A stretch of DNA of 35,461 nucleotides, taken from positions 1 through 35,461 of the forward strand of contig NZ_CP006373.1 in the NCBI RefSeq assembly GCF_001442755.1. The letters run 5' to 3'. The notes beneath the pieces were generated by a model. It ran no database searches, was not told the DNA's origin, and saw only the letters and a program-made list of their open reading frames with translations. This DNA is from Aureimonas sp. AU20 (GTDB taxonomy: Bacteria; Pseudomonadota; Alphaproteobacteria; Rhizobiales; Rhizobiaceae). The position numbers and the translations under genes are program-made. Below are positions 7,301-15,163 of this stretch, in pieces. Position 1 is the first letter of the stretch, and each line of letters opens with the position of its first letter.

Positions 7301-8452
7301 ATGACCTTCGAACAGATGCGTGCCGTCACCCTCGGCCTCCAACCGCTGTCGCGCCTCGACAGCCCGCGCGAGGTCGTGCGCCAGTTCACCCCGAACTGGT
7401 TCGCCGCCACGATGGGCACAGGGATCCTCGCGATCGCGCTGTCGCAGTTCCAGGCTGACGTGCCGATGCTGCATCCGGTGGCCGAGGGCCTCTGGATGTT
7501 CAACATCGCGCTGTTCACGCTCTTCGCCGGCCTCTACGCCGCCCGCTGGATCTTCTTCTTCGACGGCGCCAAGCGCATCTTCGGCCATTCCGTCGTGTCG
7601 ATGTTCTTCGGCTGCATCCCGATGGGCCTCGCCACCATCGTCAACGGCTTCCTGATCTTCGGCCTGCCGCGCTACGGCGAGGTGGCGGTCGGGATCGCAG
7701 AGACGCTCTGGTGGATCGACGTCGCGATGGCGGCGGCCTGCGGGGTCGTCATCCCCTTCATGATGTTCACCCGGCAGAGCCACACGATCGACCAGATGAC
7801 CGCGGTCTGGCTCCTGCCGGTGGTCGCGGCCGAAGTCGCGGCCGTCTCCGGTGGGCTGCTCGCGCCGCATCTCGTCGACCCGCATTCCCAGCTCGTGGTG
7901 CTGACGCTCTCCTATGCGCTTTGGGCGCTGTCGGTGCCGATCGCACTCAGCATCCTCGTCGTGCTCCTCCTGCGCATGGCCATCCACAAGCTGCCGCATG
8001 CCAACATGGCGGCGTCGAGCTGGCTCGCGCTTGGGCCGATCGGCACCGGCGCGCTCGGGCTGATGACGCTGGGCGGCGCGGCGCCCGCGATCCTTTCCGC
8101 CAACGGTCTGGAGCGCTTCGGCGCCTTTGCGGAAGGGCTCGGTCTCTTCGGCGGCCTGCTCCTCTGGGGCTACGGGCTCTGGTGGCTGGCGATGGCCGTG
8201 CTCGTGACGCTGCGCTACCTGCGCGACGGCCTTCCCTTCAACATCGGCTGGTGGGGCTACACGTTTCCGCTCGGCGTCTATGCCGTGGCCACGCTGAAGC
8301 TCGGCACCCTTCTGCCGATTGCCGCCATCCACGTCTTCGGCGCGGGGCTCGTCGCGGTGCTGGCGGTACTTTGGGTGATCGTCGGCACGCGGACGGTGCG
8401 CGGCGCCTGGCGGGGCGATCTCTTCGTCTCGCCCTGCCTCAAGGCCGGCTGA
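7301..8452 (+). CDS. TDT/SLAC1-family (TehA-like) membrane anion transporter
   Basis: 383 aa with about ten hydrophobic segments. It starts with the family's N-terminal FTPNWFAATMGTGILAIAL block and has a late GWWGYTFPLGVYAVATLKLG block, both characteristic of the tellurite-resistance/dicarboxylate transporter (TDT) family that includes TehA, SLAC1 and yeast Ssu1. Ssu1 exports sulfite. With a sulfite oxidase about 2 kb away and a YeiE-like regulator nearby, sulfite efflux is the attractive role, though dicarboxylate or chloride transport cannot be excluded. The gene diverges from DUF305, is preceded by an AGGACAAGGA ribosome site, and its end overlaps the convergent UDG gene by 14 bp. Confidence 0.85.
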   Translation: MTFEQMRAVTLGLQPLSRLDSPREVVRQFTPNWFAATMGTGILAIALSQFQADVPMLHPVAEGLWMFNIALFTLFAGLYAARWIFFFDGAKRIFGHSVVSMFFGCIPMGLATIVNGFLIFGLPRYGEVAVGIAETLWWIDVAMAAACGVVIPFMMFTRQSHTIDQMTAVWLLPVVAAEVAAVSGGLLAPHLVDPHSQLVVLTLSYALWALSVPIALSILVVLLLRMAIHKLPHANMAASSWLALGPIGTGALGLMTLGGAAPAILSANGLERFGAFAEGLGLFGGLLLWGYGLWWLAMAVLVTLRYLRDGLPFNIGWWGYTFPLGVYAVATLKLGTLLPIAAIHVFGAGLVAVLAVLWVIVGTRTVRGAWRGDLFVSPCLKAG

Positions 8453-9149
8453 GAGAAGGAGGGGCAGCCGTCGGCGGTCGGTCGTTGAGGAACGCGGCGA
8501 CGCCGGCCCGGAACCGGACCGCGCCACCCTGGGCCGGGTGGCGCACGTAGGTGGCGGGGATGCCGAGTCCGTCCGCCGCACGCTGCGCAACCCGGCCGAT
8601 ACAGAGGATTCGGCGCGGCGCGAAGATCGCGACGATCGTCGCCAGCACCTCCCGGTGCTCGGCGATCTCGGTCCAGGTCGGCCTCCGGTTGCGCAAGGGC
8701 AGGGCGCCGCGATGGGGATGGGGATGGAAGAGCACAGCGTTCCAGAACAGCGGCAGCGAGGCGGGCATCGCGTTCCAGATCTCCCGGGAGGTTCCGGACT
8801 CCCGGATCGGCAGGGTCTCGCGGGTCACCCGTGCCAATGGCGGTTCGAGGCGGAGCCGCTCCGACAGGTCGGCGAGCCGCCCGTCGCCCGTGAACGGCAC
8901 GCCGGTCCGGCGCGCTCCAAAGCGCGAGGGCGCTTCGCCGAGCCAGAGGTCACGGACGCCGTGATCCGCCATCGCGGCGAGATAGCGCTGGAGATTTCGA
9001 CGGCGGGTCGCCGGCGCGTCCGCGTCCTCGATCTCCGCGTCGAACCCGGCATACGGGTTGAACAGGTCGGCCTTGCAGGGCAGCGCCGCGAGACGCTCGA
9101 CGATCGCGTCGACCGAATGTCGTCCGGGCGTGGTCGATCCATCGATCAC
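8439..9149 (-). CDS. Uracil-DNA glycosylase superfamily protein
   Basis: 236 aa from a GTG that overlaps the LysR stop as GTGA, which makes it the last gene of the five-gene sigma operon. The motif LGEAPSRFGARRTGVPFTGD (residues about 70-89) corresponds to the GEAPGxxGxRxTGxPF motif of the uracil-DNA glycosylase superfamily. WNAVLFHPHPH lies mid-protein and YVRHPAQGG near the end matches the family's HP-containing loop. Enzymes of this fold remove deaminated bases from DNA; exact substrate and activity are not known for this branch. Being in an ECF-controlled unit suggests DNA repair as part of the stress response. The frame stays open upstream to 10049, but that part is an artefact in the LysR gene. 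Confidence 0.8.
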   Translation of the reverse strand: MIDGSTTPGRHSVDAIVERLAALPCKADLFNPYAGFDAEIEDADAPATRRRNLQRYLAAMADHGVRDLWLGEAPSRFGARRTGVPFTGDGRLADLSERLRLEPPLARVTRETLPIRESGTSREIWNAMPASLPLFWNAVLFHPHPHRGALPLRNRRPTWTEIAEHREVLATIVAIFAPRRILCIGRVAQRAADGLGIPATYVRHPAQGGAVRFRAGVAAFLNDRPPTAAPPSLSRP

Positions 9150-10039
9150 GCCGTCGGCACCTCGACCGCCGGGAGCTCGGCGAGAAAGGCGGCGACGGCG
9201 CGGCTGCGGTGACGGTCCCTCGCCAGCACCGCATGGAACCCGCGCGACGGCAGGTCGAAGGGCAGCGCCACCAGTGTCCCCGTGCGAAGGCCGGCATCCG
9301 CGACCACGGCGGGGAGGATCCCTATGCCGGCGCCTGCCTCGATCGCCGCGCGCACGGCCTCGTTCGAGGGCAGCTCGAGTTCGACCGACAACGCGGTGGG
9401 ATCGACACCGAAGGCTTCGAGCGCGCCTTCGAGGATCGCGCGGGTGCCCGAGCCCCGTTCGCGCAGCACCCAGCGCGCCGATGCAAGATCCGCGGGCGCG
9501 ACGGGAGAGCCGCAGCCCACGTGCCCCGATGCCGCGGCCAGCATCAGTCGATCGTCGGCGACGCGTTGCATGGCGAGCCGGGCATCGCCAAGCTCGTCCT
9601 CCACGAAGCCGAGATCGGCCGTGCCATCCAGCACCGCGTCCGCCGTACGCGCCGTGTTGGCGATGCTCAGCCGAAGGTCGATCCCGGGATGGCGGGCCTT
9701 GAAGCGAGCGAGCATCGGCGGCAGCCAGTGGTTCGCCACTGTCTGGCTGGCGACGATGCGCAGACGACCCCGCTTCAGTCCGGCAAGTTCGGAAAGCATG
9801 TTGCCGGCGTCCTCGGCGCGGCCAAGGACGGCGCGGGCCTCGGGCAGGAACAAGCGACCCGCCTCGGTCAGTTCGATCCGCCGTCCGACGCGGTCGAACA
9901 GCCGGACGTCGTGGCGTTCCTCCAGCGCGGCGATGGCGGCGCTCGTCGCCGACTGCGTGAGGTTCAGCGCCTTCGCCGCCTCCGTCACATGCTCGCGCTC
10001 GGCCACGGCGACGAACACGCGAAGCTGTTCGAGCGTCAA
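9146..10039 (-). CDS. LysR-family transcriptional regulator, YeiE-like
   Basis: 297 aa. The start is a TTG overlapping the anti-sigma stop as TTGA, giving MTLEQLRVFVAVAEREHVTE, the usual LysR opening. A winged helix-turn-helix (AAKALNLTQSATSAAIAALE) is followed by a LysR substrate domain with WVLRERGSGTRAILE and SNEAVRAAIEAGAGIGILP, which resemble CbbR/YeiE proteins. YeiE of enterobacteria responds to sulfite. With sulfite oxidase and a TDT transporter close by, sulfite sensing is plausible, but it is inferred. It is co-transcribed with the sigma/anti-sigma pair rather than divergent from a target, which is unusual for a LysR regulator. Confidence 0.87.
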   Translation of the reverse strand: MTLEQLRVFVAVAEREHVTEAAKALNLTQSATSAAIAALEERHDVRLFDRVGRRIELTEAGRLFLPEARAVLGRAEDAGNMLSELAGLKRGRLRIVASQTVANHWLPPMLARFKARHPGIDLRLSIANTARTADAVLDGTADLGFVEDELGDARLAMQRVADDRLMLAAASGHVGCGSPVAPADLASARWVLRERGSGTRAILEGALEAFGVDPTALSVELELPSNEAVRAAIEAGAGIGILPAVVADAGLRTGTLVALPFDLPSRGFHAVLARDRHRSRAVAAFLAELPAVEVPTA

Positions 10040-10845
10040 AGCGTACCACCGGAGAAGCTCGGGGCGGGGCGGTTCAGGCTGTCGTAGACGGCGATCGCCA
10101 CCTGCATCAGCCGTTCGCGCGGCGCCTCGGCCGACACGACGTAGCCAAGGCCGGCGTCGCGCCAGAAGAAGGCGGAGATGCCGTCCTCCTCGACGAACTG
10201 GAACGACGTCTCGTCCTTCTCGTCGGTCTTGATGAACAGCGTCAGCCGCGTGCCCTGGTCGTCGTCGTACATCAGCATCGCGGCGGGACCTGCGCCCGCC
10301 GGCAGCAGGCGCCCACCCATCAGCCGATAGCCGAGCCCCGTCAGGTCCGGGGCCGACAGCCGCGTTCCCAGCCGCTTCGACAGCCATTGCAGGAGATGCG
10401 CCTCGTCGTCGGCGCGCACTTCGACGGGATGGACCACCTCGACAACGAAGGTTCGATGCGCCGCGATCGCCTCGTCGGCCATGACGGCCACTCGGGTCGG
10501 CTCCACCGGCACGCGTAAGGCGTCGTTCGCCAGCCACCCGCCGGCGCTGCCAAGGATGAGCCAGCCCATGACGGCCGCGATGCGCAGGCGCGTGACAGCA
10601 AAGCGACCGCGCCGGGCCTCGTGGATGTTCGCGATGCGCAGCCGCGCCGGGATCGGCTCTTCCGCCTTGAAGGCCAGCCGTTCGCGCAGCGTTCGGGCGA
10701 TCTCGCGGTCGCGCTCGAGGGCCGCGGCGATCTCCGGTCGCTCCGTGAGATAGGCCTCGACTGCGGACAGTCGCTCGGCCTCGAGCCGTCCATCCACATA
10801 GGCTTGCAGGTCGTCCTCACCGACGGGCGCGTCCCTGCGGCTCAT
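10036..10845 (-). CDS. Membrane anti-sigma factor for the adjacent ECF sigma
   Basis: 269 aa, starting at an ATG that overlaps the sigma stop as ATGA. The cytoplasmic N-terminus (EDDLQAYVDGRLEAERLSAVEAYL, then a charged helix) has the fold expected for a sigma-binding anti-sigma domain of the RsiW/ChrR-like sort, without a visible zinc HxxxCxxC motif. One membrane helix (IAAVMGWLILGSAGGWLA, about residues 88-105) leads to a periplasmic domain of about 160 residues with GLGYRLMGGRLLPAGAGPAAMLMYDD, seen in many alphaproteobacterial anti-sigma proteins. It should hold the sigma factor inactive until an envelope or oxidative signal is sensed. The signal cannot be read from sequence. Confidence 0.87.
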   Translation of the reverse strand: MSRRDAPVGEDDLQAYVDGRLEAERLSAVEAYLTERPEIAAALERDREIARTLRERLAFKAEEPIPARLRIANIHEARRGRFAVTRLRIAAVMGWLILGSAGGWLANDALRVPVEPTRVAVMADEAIAAHRTFVVEVVHPVEVRADDEAHLLQWLSKRLGTRLSAPDLTGLGYRLMGGRLLPAGAGPAAMLMYDDDQGTRLTLFIKTDEKDETSFQFVEEDGISAFFWRDAGLGYVVSAEAPRERLMQVAIAVYDSLNRPAPSFSGGTL

Positions 10846-11357
10846 TTGACTCTCCTCAAGGGCGCGCGGATCCCGGTCTCCAGGATCGCGCGCAGCTTCT
10901 CGCGCGCCCGCGACAGGCGCGACATGACTGTGCCGACCGGAAGCCCGATTACCCGCGCCGCCTCGTCGTAGCTCATGTCCTCGACGCCGACGAGAAGGAG
11001 GACGGTGCGGTGCTCTTCGCTCAGCGCATCGAGCCCCGCGAGAACGTCGCGAAGCCCGGCGCGACCGTCCTGGTCACCGTCCACCGCCGGCGGCGAGGCC
11101 ATCTCGTCGAGCGCCACGTGGGGCCCGCGCCGCTTGTGCTGGCGAAGACCCGAGAGATGGAGGTTGCGCAGGATGGCGAACAGCCAGGCGCGCAGGTCGC
11201 CGTCGGGCCGGCGCAGGTGCCAGCGCCCGACGGCGCGCTCCAGGCAATCCTGGACGAGATCGTCGGCGGCATCGCCATCGCGCACCAGCCCATAGGCATA
11301 GCGCCTCAGGCCCGGAATGAGCGGTTCGATCCGCGCCGCAATCTCGTCGGTGGACAT
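10842..11357 (-). CDS. ECF-type RNA polymerase sigma factor
   Basis: 171 aa, the usual ECF size, with region 2 (DLVQDCLERAVGRWHLR, DLRAWLFAILRNLHL) and region 4 (ALSEEHRTVLLLVGVEDMSY, then AARVIGLPVGTVMSRLSRAR) joined by a short linker. There is no extra C-terminal domain. It sits three bases after the NTF2-like gene and overlaps the anti-sigma gene. The GGGAAT-N16-CGTC pattern before this operon and before the DUF305 operon fits an ECF promoter, so the factor probably controls itself and both groups. Confidence 0.93.
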   Translation of the reverse strand: MSTDEIAARIEPLIPGLRRYAYGLVRDGDAADDLVQDCLERAVGRWHLRRPDGDLRAWLFAILRNLHLSGLRQHKRRGPHVALDEMASPPAVDGDQDGRAGLRDVLAGLDALSEEHRTVLLLVGVEDMSYDEAARVIGLPVGTVMSRLSRAREKLRAILETGIRAPLRRVK

Positions 11358-11360
11358 GCC

Positions 11361-11777
11361 TTACTTCGCCAGCGCGGGGTCGATCTGCCAGATCTCGTCC
11401 GCGAGCTTCCCGTCCCGGAATAGCATGACGTAGCGCACGGGGATCTTGTTGTCGTTGGCAAAGACGACATCGGCGACGACGGTGGCGCCCTTCGGGTTCA
11501 TGCTCTCGGTCATGTTCACGACGGTGGCCTTCAGGCCCGTCTGCGCCTTGGCGAACTTCGCCCAGGTCGCGGCGATCTCAGGACCCGTATAGGTGCCGTC
11601 GAGCGGACCGCCGACCCAGTGGAGCGTTGCGGACGGCGCGTAGGCGGCGGTGACCGCGGCGGTATCGCCCTTCGCGATCGCCTCGATATGCGCCTTCGCC
11701 ATGTCGCCGGCGGGACCCGCAAGCGCGGCCGAAGCCCCAGCGGAGAGAATGGCGATGGCTGCGAGGAGGGTCTTCAT
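11361..11777 (-). CDS. Secreted NTF2/SnoaL-like protein heading the sigma operon
   Basis: 138 aa with a signal peptide (MKTLLAAIAILSAGASAALA). The mature domain (MAKAHIEAIAKGDTAAVTAA, APSATLHWVGGPLDGTYTG…, MLFRDGKLADEIWQID) has the NTF2/SnoaL-like cone fold pattern: paired helices, then a curved sheet. Such proteins bind small hydrophobic ligands or act as isomerases or hydrolases; no function can be assigned here. I chose the ATG at 11777 because it starts the signal peptide and lies about 42 bp after the predicted ECF promoter. A three-base gap to the sigma gene shows it is in the same operon. Confidence 0.8.
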   Translation of the reverse strand: MKTLLAAIAILSAGASAALAGPAGDMAKAHIEAIAKGDTAAVTAAYAPSATLHWVGGPLDGTYTGPEIAATWAKFAKAQTGLKATVVNMTESMNPKGATVVADVVFANDNKIPVRYVMLFRDGKLADEIWQIDPALAK

Positions 11778-11818
11778 GGCTCGGTGTCCTTCGGTTCGGC
11801 CGCGATTGGCCGACAAAG

Positions 11819-11844
11819 GACGCCGCAAAACGGCACTTATTCCC
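11819..11844 (-). promoter_or_regulatory. Predicted ECF sigma promoter of the NTF2-sigma operon
   Basis: On the minus strand, GGGAAT (11844-11839), 16 nt, then CGTC (11822-11819), about 42 bp before the NTF2 start. It matches the element at 7139-7164 in both boxes and in spacing. It implies autoregulation of the ECF sigma factor. Confidence 0.7.
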
Positions 11845-12121
11845 AAAGGACTGAAAATTTGAGACCAGCGGGGTCCGTTCGGCGCCCGGACGAAAGGTCC
11901 GCCAACGGCGCAGGCTGAAAAGGCGCCCAACGGCTCCGGTGGGGTCGAAGGGCGACGGTCTTCCTTCTGACAAAGTGCGTCAAAATCAGCATCTCGGATC
12001 AATAGGTTGGTTCTTTGCAGCGACGATGCTTGCAACGCTAAGCCCTCCAATGCAGAGCTTTCGCCAGCGCAAGTGCTCGTCCTGCATAAGCGACATACGG
12101 CCCATTGCGTCGAGTGCCTCC
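11845..12121. other. Intergenic region between divergent sigma operon and kinase
   Basis: The far half of the 344-bp space between divergent genes. The kinase frame stays open upstream to 11939, but that part codes for an atypical sequence and is probably leader. No clear sigma70-type promoter stands out for the kinase. Confidence 0.35.
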
Positions 12122-14503
12122 ATGAACCTGCCCACCGAGACGGTACCGATCGTCAACCCCATGGAGCCGCAGCAGGGTGCGTTGCAGAGCGATGCGCCCC
12201 TGGCGGACGCGGACCGGGTGCAGCTCGCCTTGGCGGCGGGCGCCATCGTCGGCACGTGGTTCTGGGACATCAAAGCCGATCGCTTCACGATCGACGAGGC
12301 GTTCGCAACCGCGTTCGGCCTTGATCCCGCACTCGGTCGCGAGGGCATCCCGCTCGCCCAGATCGTCGCCACCGTCCATCCCGACGATCAGGCGGGCTTG
12401 GCAGCCGCCATCGACGAAGCAGTCCGACGTGGCGGAACCTATGCGCACCAATACCGGGTGCGCCGTCACAGCGGACGCTACCACTGGCTGGAGGCGAACG
12501 GGCGCGTCGAGCACGGCCCAGACGGAACCCCGCTGCGCTTTCCCGGCGTCCTGATCGACGTCGCGGCCCGACGCCTGGAACGGATCCTCAGCGAGCTGGG
12601 TGATCGGCTGCGGACCTTGGACGACCCGCAGGCAATGGCAATGGCGGCATCGGAGATTGTCGGCACCGCTTTGGACCTGTCGCGTGTGGCCTACGGTGCG
12701 ATGGACGCCACCGGACGGTATATGGTCATCGATCGTGACTGGCTGGCGCCGGGACAGGCAAGCCTAGCCGGAACGCACGACTTCGAGACCTACGGCTCCT
12801 ACATCGAGGCATTGCGGCGCGGCGAGGACGTCGTCATCGATGACGTTGAGACCGATCCACGGACAGCGGACCAAGCGACAAGCTTCGCGTCGATCCGGAT
12901 CCGGTCCCTTGCCAATCTCCCCCTGATGGACCGTGGCCACCTCAAGGTGGTGCTCTGCCTGAACCAGGACGAGCCGCGTGCCTGGACTTCGGACGAGGTG
13001 CTCTTTGCCCGGCGCGCCATGGACCGCACCGAGGTTGAGATCGCCCGTCGCGCCGCCGAGCACAAGCTGCGCGACCTGAATGCAGACCTCGAGCGTCAGG
13101 TCGCGACGCAGACGGCCGAGCGCGACCGCATCTGGCAGCTCAGCGGCGACATGCTGGGGGTCGCCGACGACAAGGGTGTCTGGCTCTCGATCAACCCGGC
13201 CTGGACGCGCACGCTGGGTTGGCGGCAGGAGGAGATCGTCGGGCACACGTCGCAATGGATGGAGCATTCCGACGACGTCGCCAGGACACGTGCTGAGATC
13301 GGCCGTCTGGCGGCGGGCCGCAAGACCTTCGAGTTCGAGAACCGCTTCCGTTCCAAAGATCGCGGCTACCGGACCCTGTCCTGGACCGCTGTTCCCGAGA
13401 ACGGGCTTCTCTACTGTATCGCCCGCGACGTCACCGACGAACGGGCACAGGCCGCCGCCATCGCCGAGCAAACGGCGCAACAGGATCGGACGTGGCGCTT
13501 CAGTCCCGACCTTCTATCGGTCATCGACATGCCGAGCGGCGCGTTCGACCGCGTCAACCCGGCCTGGATGACAGCGCTTGGCTGGAACATCCGGGAGATC
13601 GAGGGGAAGCCTTATAACGACTTCGTCCATCCCGACGACTTGGAGGCGAGCTTGACCGCGTTCGAACGCGTGCGAGCCGGTCATCCGGTTCTTCGGTTCG
13701 AGAACCGCTACCGGATGAAGGCAGGCGGTTGGCGTAGGCTATCCTGGGTCGCCTTCCCGGAGGGCGACAAGCTCTACTCCAGTGCCCGCGATATCACCGC
13801 CGAGACCGAACAGGCTGCCGCCCTGGTCGACGCCAACGAACTGATCGCCGCCAAGGAGCGCGCCGAGCGGCAACAGCGCGAACTCCAGAACGAAATGGCG
13901 CACCGCATTAAGAACACCCTGTCCATGGTGAAGGCCATCGTCTCGCAGACCATGCGGCACGCCGAGACCAAGCAGGAAGCCGCCGTCACGATCGACCAGC
14001 GGATCGCGGCGCTGTCGAACGCGCAGGACCTCCTGCGCCAGACAACCTACAGCAGCGCTACGATCCACGAGGTGGTGCGGGGGGCGCTGAAGGTCCATCT
14101 GGAAAGCGACGACCGGGTCACGATCAAGGGCGTTCGTCTCGACCTTCCGTCGCAGGCCGCGCTCGGCCTCTCTCTTGCGATCCACGAATTGGCAACCAAC
14201 GCCGCGAAGTACGGCGCCTTGTCCAACGACACGGGCCACATCCGTATCACGTGGCGACACGGGACCGATGGCGCCTTCCACTTCGAATGGCGCGAGGAGG
14301 GCGGCCCTGAGGTCGTGAAGCCTGTGCGCCGCGGCTTCGGGTCCCGTCTGACCAACCAGATCGTGCCGTCCTACTTCGAGGGCAGCGGAGAGACCGCGTT
14401 CACGTCGGAGGGCCTATGCTACGTCCTCGATGGCAAGCTGCCGATGGAAACGCCGGCCTCGCCGGAACCAAGCCCCCGACGCCCTGTTGCAGACCATGGA
14501 TGA
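12122..14503 (+). CDS. PAS/GAF HWE-family sensor histidine kinase (copy 1)
   Basis: About 793 aa, no membrane segment, so cytoplasmic. Order: PAS domain (GAIVGTWFWDIKADRFTIDE…YHWLEANGRV, about residues 30-145), GAF domain (about 150-330), two more PAS domains (WQLSGDMLGVADDKGVWLSI…; WRFSPDLLSVIDMPSGAF…), then the kinase core. The phospho-acceptor is His594 in EMAHRIKNTLSMVKAIV, the N-box is HELATNAAKYGALSN, and Trp723 in FEWREEGGP is the WxE motif that names the HWE family. It should phosphorylate the response regulator that overlaps its 3' end by 8 bp. I chose the ATG at 12122 over the longer frame because the PAS domain starts soon after. The signal is unknown; no LOV cysteine motif is evident. 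Confidence 0.87.
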   Translation: MNLPTETVPIVNPMEPQQGALQSDAPLADADRVQLALAAGAIVGTWFWDIKADRFTIDEAFATAFGLDPALGREGIPLAQIVATVHPDDQAGLAAAIDEAVRRGGTYAHQYRVRRHSGRYHWLEANGRVEHGPDGTPLRFPGVLIDVAARRLERILSELGDRLRTLDDPQAMAMAASEIVGTALDLSRVAYGAMDATGRYMVIDRDWLAPGQASLAGTHDFETYGSYIEALRRGEDVVIDDVETDPRTADQATSFASIRIRSLANLPLMDRGHLKVVLCLNQDEPRAWTSDEVLFARRAMDRTEVEIARRAAEHKLRDLNADLERQVATQTAERDRIWQLSGDMLGVADDKGVWLSINPAWTRTLGWRQEEIVGHTSQWMEHSDDVARTRAEIGRLAAGRKTFEFENRFRSKDRGYRTLSWTAVPENGLLYCIARDVTDERAQAAAIAEQTAQQDRTWRFSPDLLSVIDMPSGAFDRVNPAWMTALGWNIREIEGKPYNDFVHPDDLEASLTAFERVRAGHPVLRFENRYRMKAGGWRRLSWVAFPEGDKLYSSARDITAETEQAAALVDANELIAAKERAERQQRELQNEMAHRIKNTLSMVKAIVSQTMRHAETKQEAAVTIDQRIAALSNAQDLLRQTTYSSATIHEVVRGALKVHLESDDRVTIKGVRLDLPSQAALGLSLAIHELATNAAKYGALSNDTGHIRITWRHGTDGAFHFEWREEGGPEVVKPVRRGFGSRLTNQIVPSYFEGSGETAFTSEGLCYVLDGKLPMETPASPEPSPRRPVADHG

Positions 14504-14879
14504 CATCGTGACTGACAAGTGTGTGCTGATCGTCGAGGACGAGCCCCTAATCCGCGTCGACGCCGTCGACATGGTTGAGGATGAAGGCTTCCCGGTCTGC
14601 GCCGCCCCGAACGCGGCCAAGGCGCTGGCAATACTCGAAACCCGCGACGACATCGGCATCCTGTTCACCGATATCGACATGCCCGGTGAGATGGATGGGT
14701 TGGAACTGGCGCGCACCGTGCGCAAGCGCTGGCCGCACATCGCCATCATCATCGTGTCGGGCCATACCCAGCTTTCCGATGCCCAAGTGCCAAAGGGAGG
14801 AGAGTTCTTCTCCAAGCCCTACCTACGGGCGACCATTCTGAAGGCGTTGCATCGAGCTGATGCCCGCGTGGGAGACTGA
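14496..14879 (+). CDS. Single-domain response regulator (copy 1)
   Basis: 127 aa, just one receiver domain and no output domain. Acidic pocket E14/D15 (LIVEDEP), phospho-acceptor Asp59 (LFTDIDMPG) and conserved Lys107 (FFSKPY) are all present. It overlaps the kinase end by 8 bp, so kinase and regulator are a coupled pair. Single-domain regulators next to HWE kinases often act as phosphate sinks or relay partners. Which downstream protein it feeds is not visible. Confidence 0.9.
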   Translation: MDDIVTDKCVLIVEDEPLIRVDAVDMVEDEGFPVCAAPNAAKALAILETRDDIGILFTDIDMPGEMDGLELARTVRKRWPHIAIIIVSGHTQLSDAQVPKGGEFFSKPYLRATILKALHRADARVGD

Positions 14880-15163
14880 TCGAGCAGGCGCTATCTGCCC
14901 TCAGCGAGTCCGTCTTTTGGGAGGTTGCCGCATCCGCACAGTGGTCTGCGAGATGTCGAAAGCGGATAGTTCTCATCCAGCCTACCACTTCCCCACCGCG
15001 GTGTTGCACGACGGGACAGCAAGATGCCCGTCAGCGATCAGTTATGCCCAGGCGACAACCGTGGTCCGCGACTGGTGAACTTCCTTCCATCTCGGCCGTG
15101 GAACGCTTACGAATGGCGCAAGCGGTGTGCGATTGGGAACGGTTTCGACCTTTGAGCGACAGG
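14880..15163. other. Intergenic region between the two kinase modules
   Basis: 284 bp separating copy 1 from copy 2. The second kinase frame stays open back to 15044, but the first 40 codons of that frame do not resemble the family. I see no hairpin terminator or clear promoter here. Confidence 0.3.

Noticed and set aside
7178..8590. 470-codon frame on the minus strand
   Set aside because: Antisense to the TDT transporter gene; the translation is Arg/Glu/His-rich low-complexity sequence.
9150..10049. Upstream extension of the UDG frame
   Set aside because: It lies within the LysR gene in another frame and reads as Arg-rich nonsense. The GTG at 9149 with GTGA overlap is the natural start.
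12161..12163. Alternative ATG for the first HWE kinase
   Set aside because: No ribosome-binding sequence in front of it. The ATG at 12122 leaves a normal short leader before the first PAS domain, though neither start is certain.
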